NCBI GenBank assembly: GCA_027065385.1
Contig: JAMOOP010000082.1
Span: 1-42,174, forward strand
DNA: 42,174 nucleotides
Origin: Campylobacteraceae bacterium
GTDB taxonomy: Bacteria; Campylobacterota; Campylobacteria; Campylobacterales; Sulfurovaceae
Reading direction: 5' to 3'
Part shown: positions 42,093 through 42,174 of the stretch, in pieces
How positions within the stretch are numbered: position 1 is the stretch's first letter
Layout of the letters: each line of letters begins with the position of its first letter
Translations under genes and position numbers: made by a program
The notes under the pieces: model-generated
Told to the model about the DNA's origin: nothing
Seen by the model: the letters and a program-made list of their open reading frames with translations, nothing else
Database searches by the model: none

Positions 42093-42174
42093 GTATTATT
42101 TTGAGAGCTTTTATTAATGGAATTAATAAGTAAAACTCTATCCTTTTCAGTAAAATTAATAGAAGGTTTTTTCT

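Noticed and set aside
1-42174. CRISPR array, tRNA, rRNA, tmRNA or replication origin
   Set aside because: No regularly spaced repeat clusters, cloverleaf-like segments, rRNA motifs or DnaA-box clusters were found in the gaps between genes.

Overview
The window is a low-GC, gene-dense bacterial chromosome segment whose gene content points to the Campylobacterota (Epsilonproteobacteria). Pointers are the block fabZ-lpxA-clpX-mreB-mreC, a ccoNOQP cbb3 oxidase operon followed by a DUF4006 gene, QueH as the epoxyqueuosine reductase, and frequent GTG/TTG starts with extended -10 promoters (TGnTATAAT). No rRNA, tRNA or CRISPR array was found, so I do not name a genus.

Layout. 1-163 is the C-terminal relic of a TnpB-type transposon protein. 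263-1342 is queH, which has no ATG/GTG/TTG codon in front of its essential N-terminus. 1402-5731 is the envelope/shape block (fabZ, lpxA, clpX, mreB, mreC). 5787-8202 is a three-gene unit: a MotA/TolQ/ExbB-like channel, an OmpA/MotB-like partner (a ZorAB-like architecture) and a previously unlisted 49-residue basic protein. 8208-9434 is a lipoprotein on the minus strand. 9527-15317 (minus) is the cbb3 oxidase operon ccoN-O-Q-P, DUF4006, a 30-residue membrane peptide, a TPM-like protein and a FixH-like protein, followed by a VKOR-like/thioredoxin-like fusion; ccoS lies separately at 15513-15743. 15830-18827 (plus) carries greA, argC and pyk. 18902-24267 (minus) carries an ADP-ribosylglycohydrolase, a cupin, RNase R and two polysaccharide genes.

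24375-29916 (plus) is a his/housekeeping operon, hisH-hisA-prmA-ftsH plus a small acidic protein, but hisH and hisA are separated by an AAA ATPase and a short TOPRIM-like gene that look like a shrunken OLD-type nuclease cassette. 29943-30458 (minus) holds a 50-residue membrane peptide and a BFD-type [2Fe-2S] protein. 30571-32935 (plus) holds dapE, a small coiled-coil protein and an orphan histidine kinase. 33169-38227 is a B-C-A ordered molybdopterin oxidoreductase (four-cluster ferredoxin, NrfD membrane anchor, Tat-exported catalytic subunit of 1113 residues). A PiT phosphate transporter and ffh follow. The window ends in an IS3 orfB fragment interrupted by an IS4-family element.

How it fits together: a respiratory organism with a high-affinity cbb3 terminal oxidase and a quinone-linked periplasmic molybdoenzyme, probably acting on a sulfur or other inorganic compound. 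The most unusual points are the nested ATPase/TOPRIM pair inside the his operon, the ZorAB-like stator pair with its small third gene, the apparent non-canonical start of queH, and several very small translationally coupled membrane peptides. None of these is proven to be a new system from sequence reading alone.
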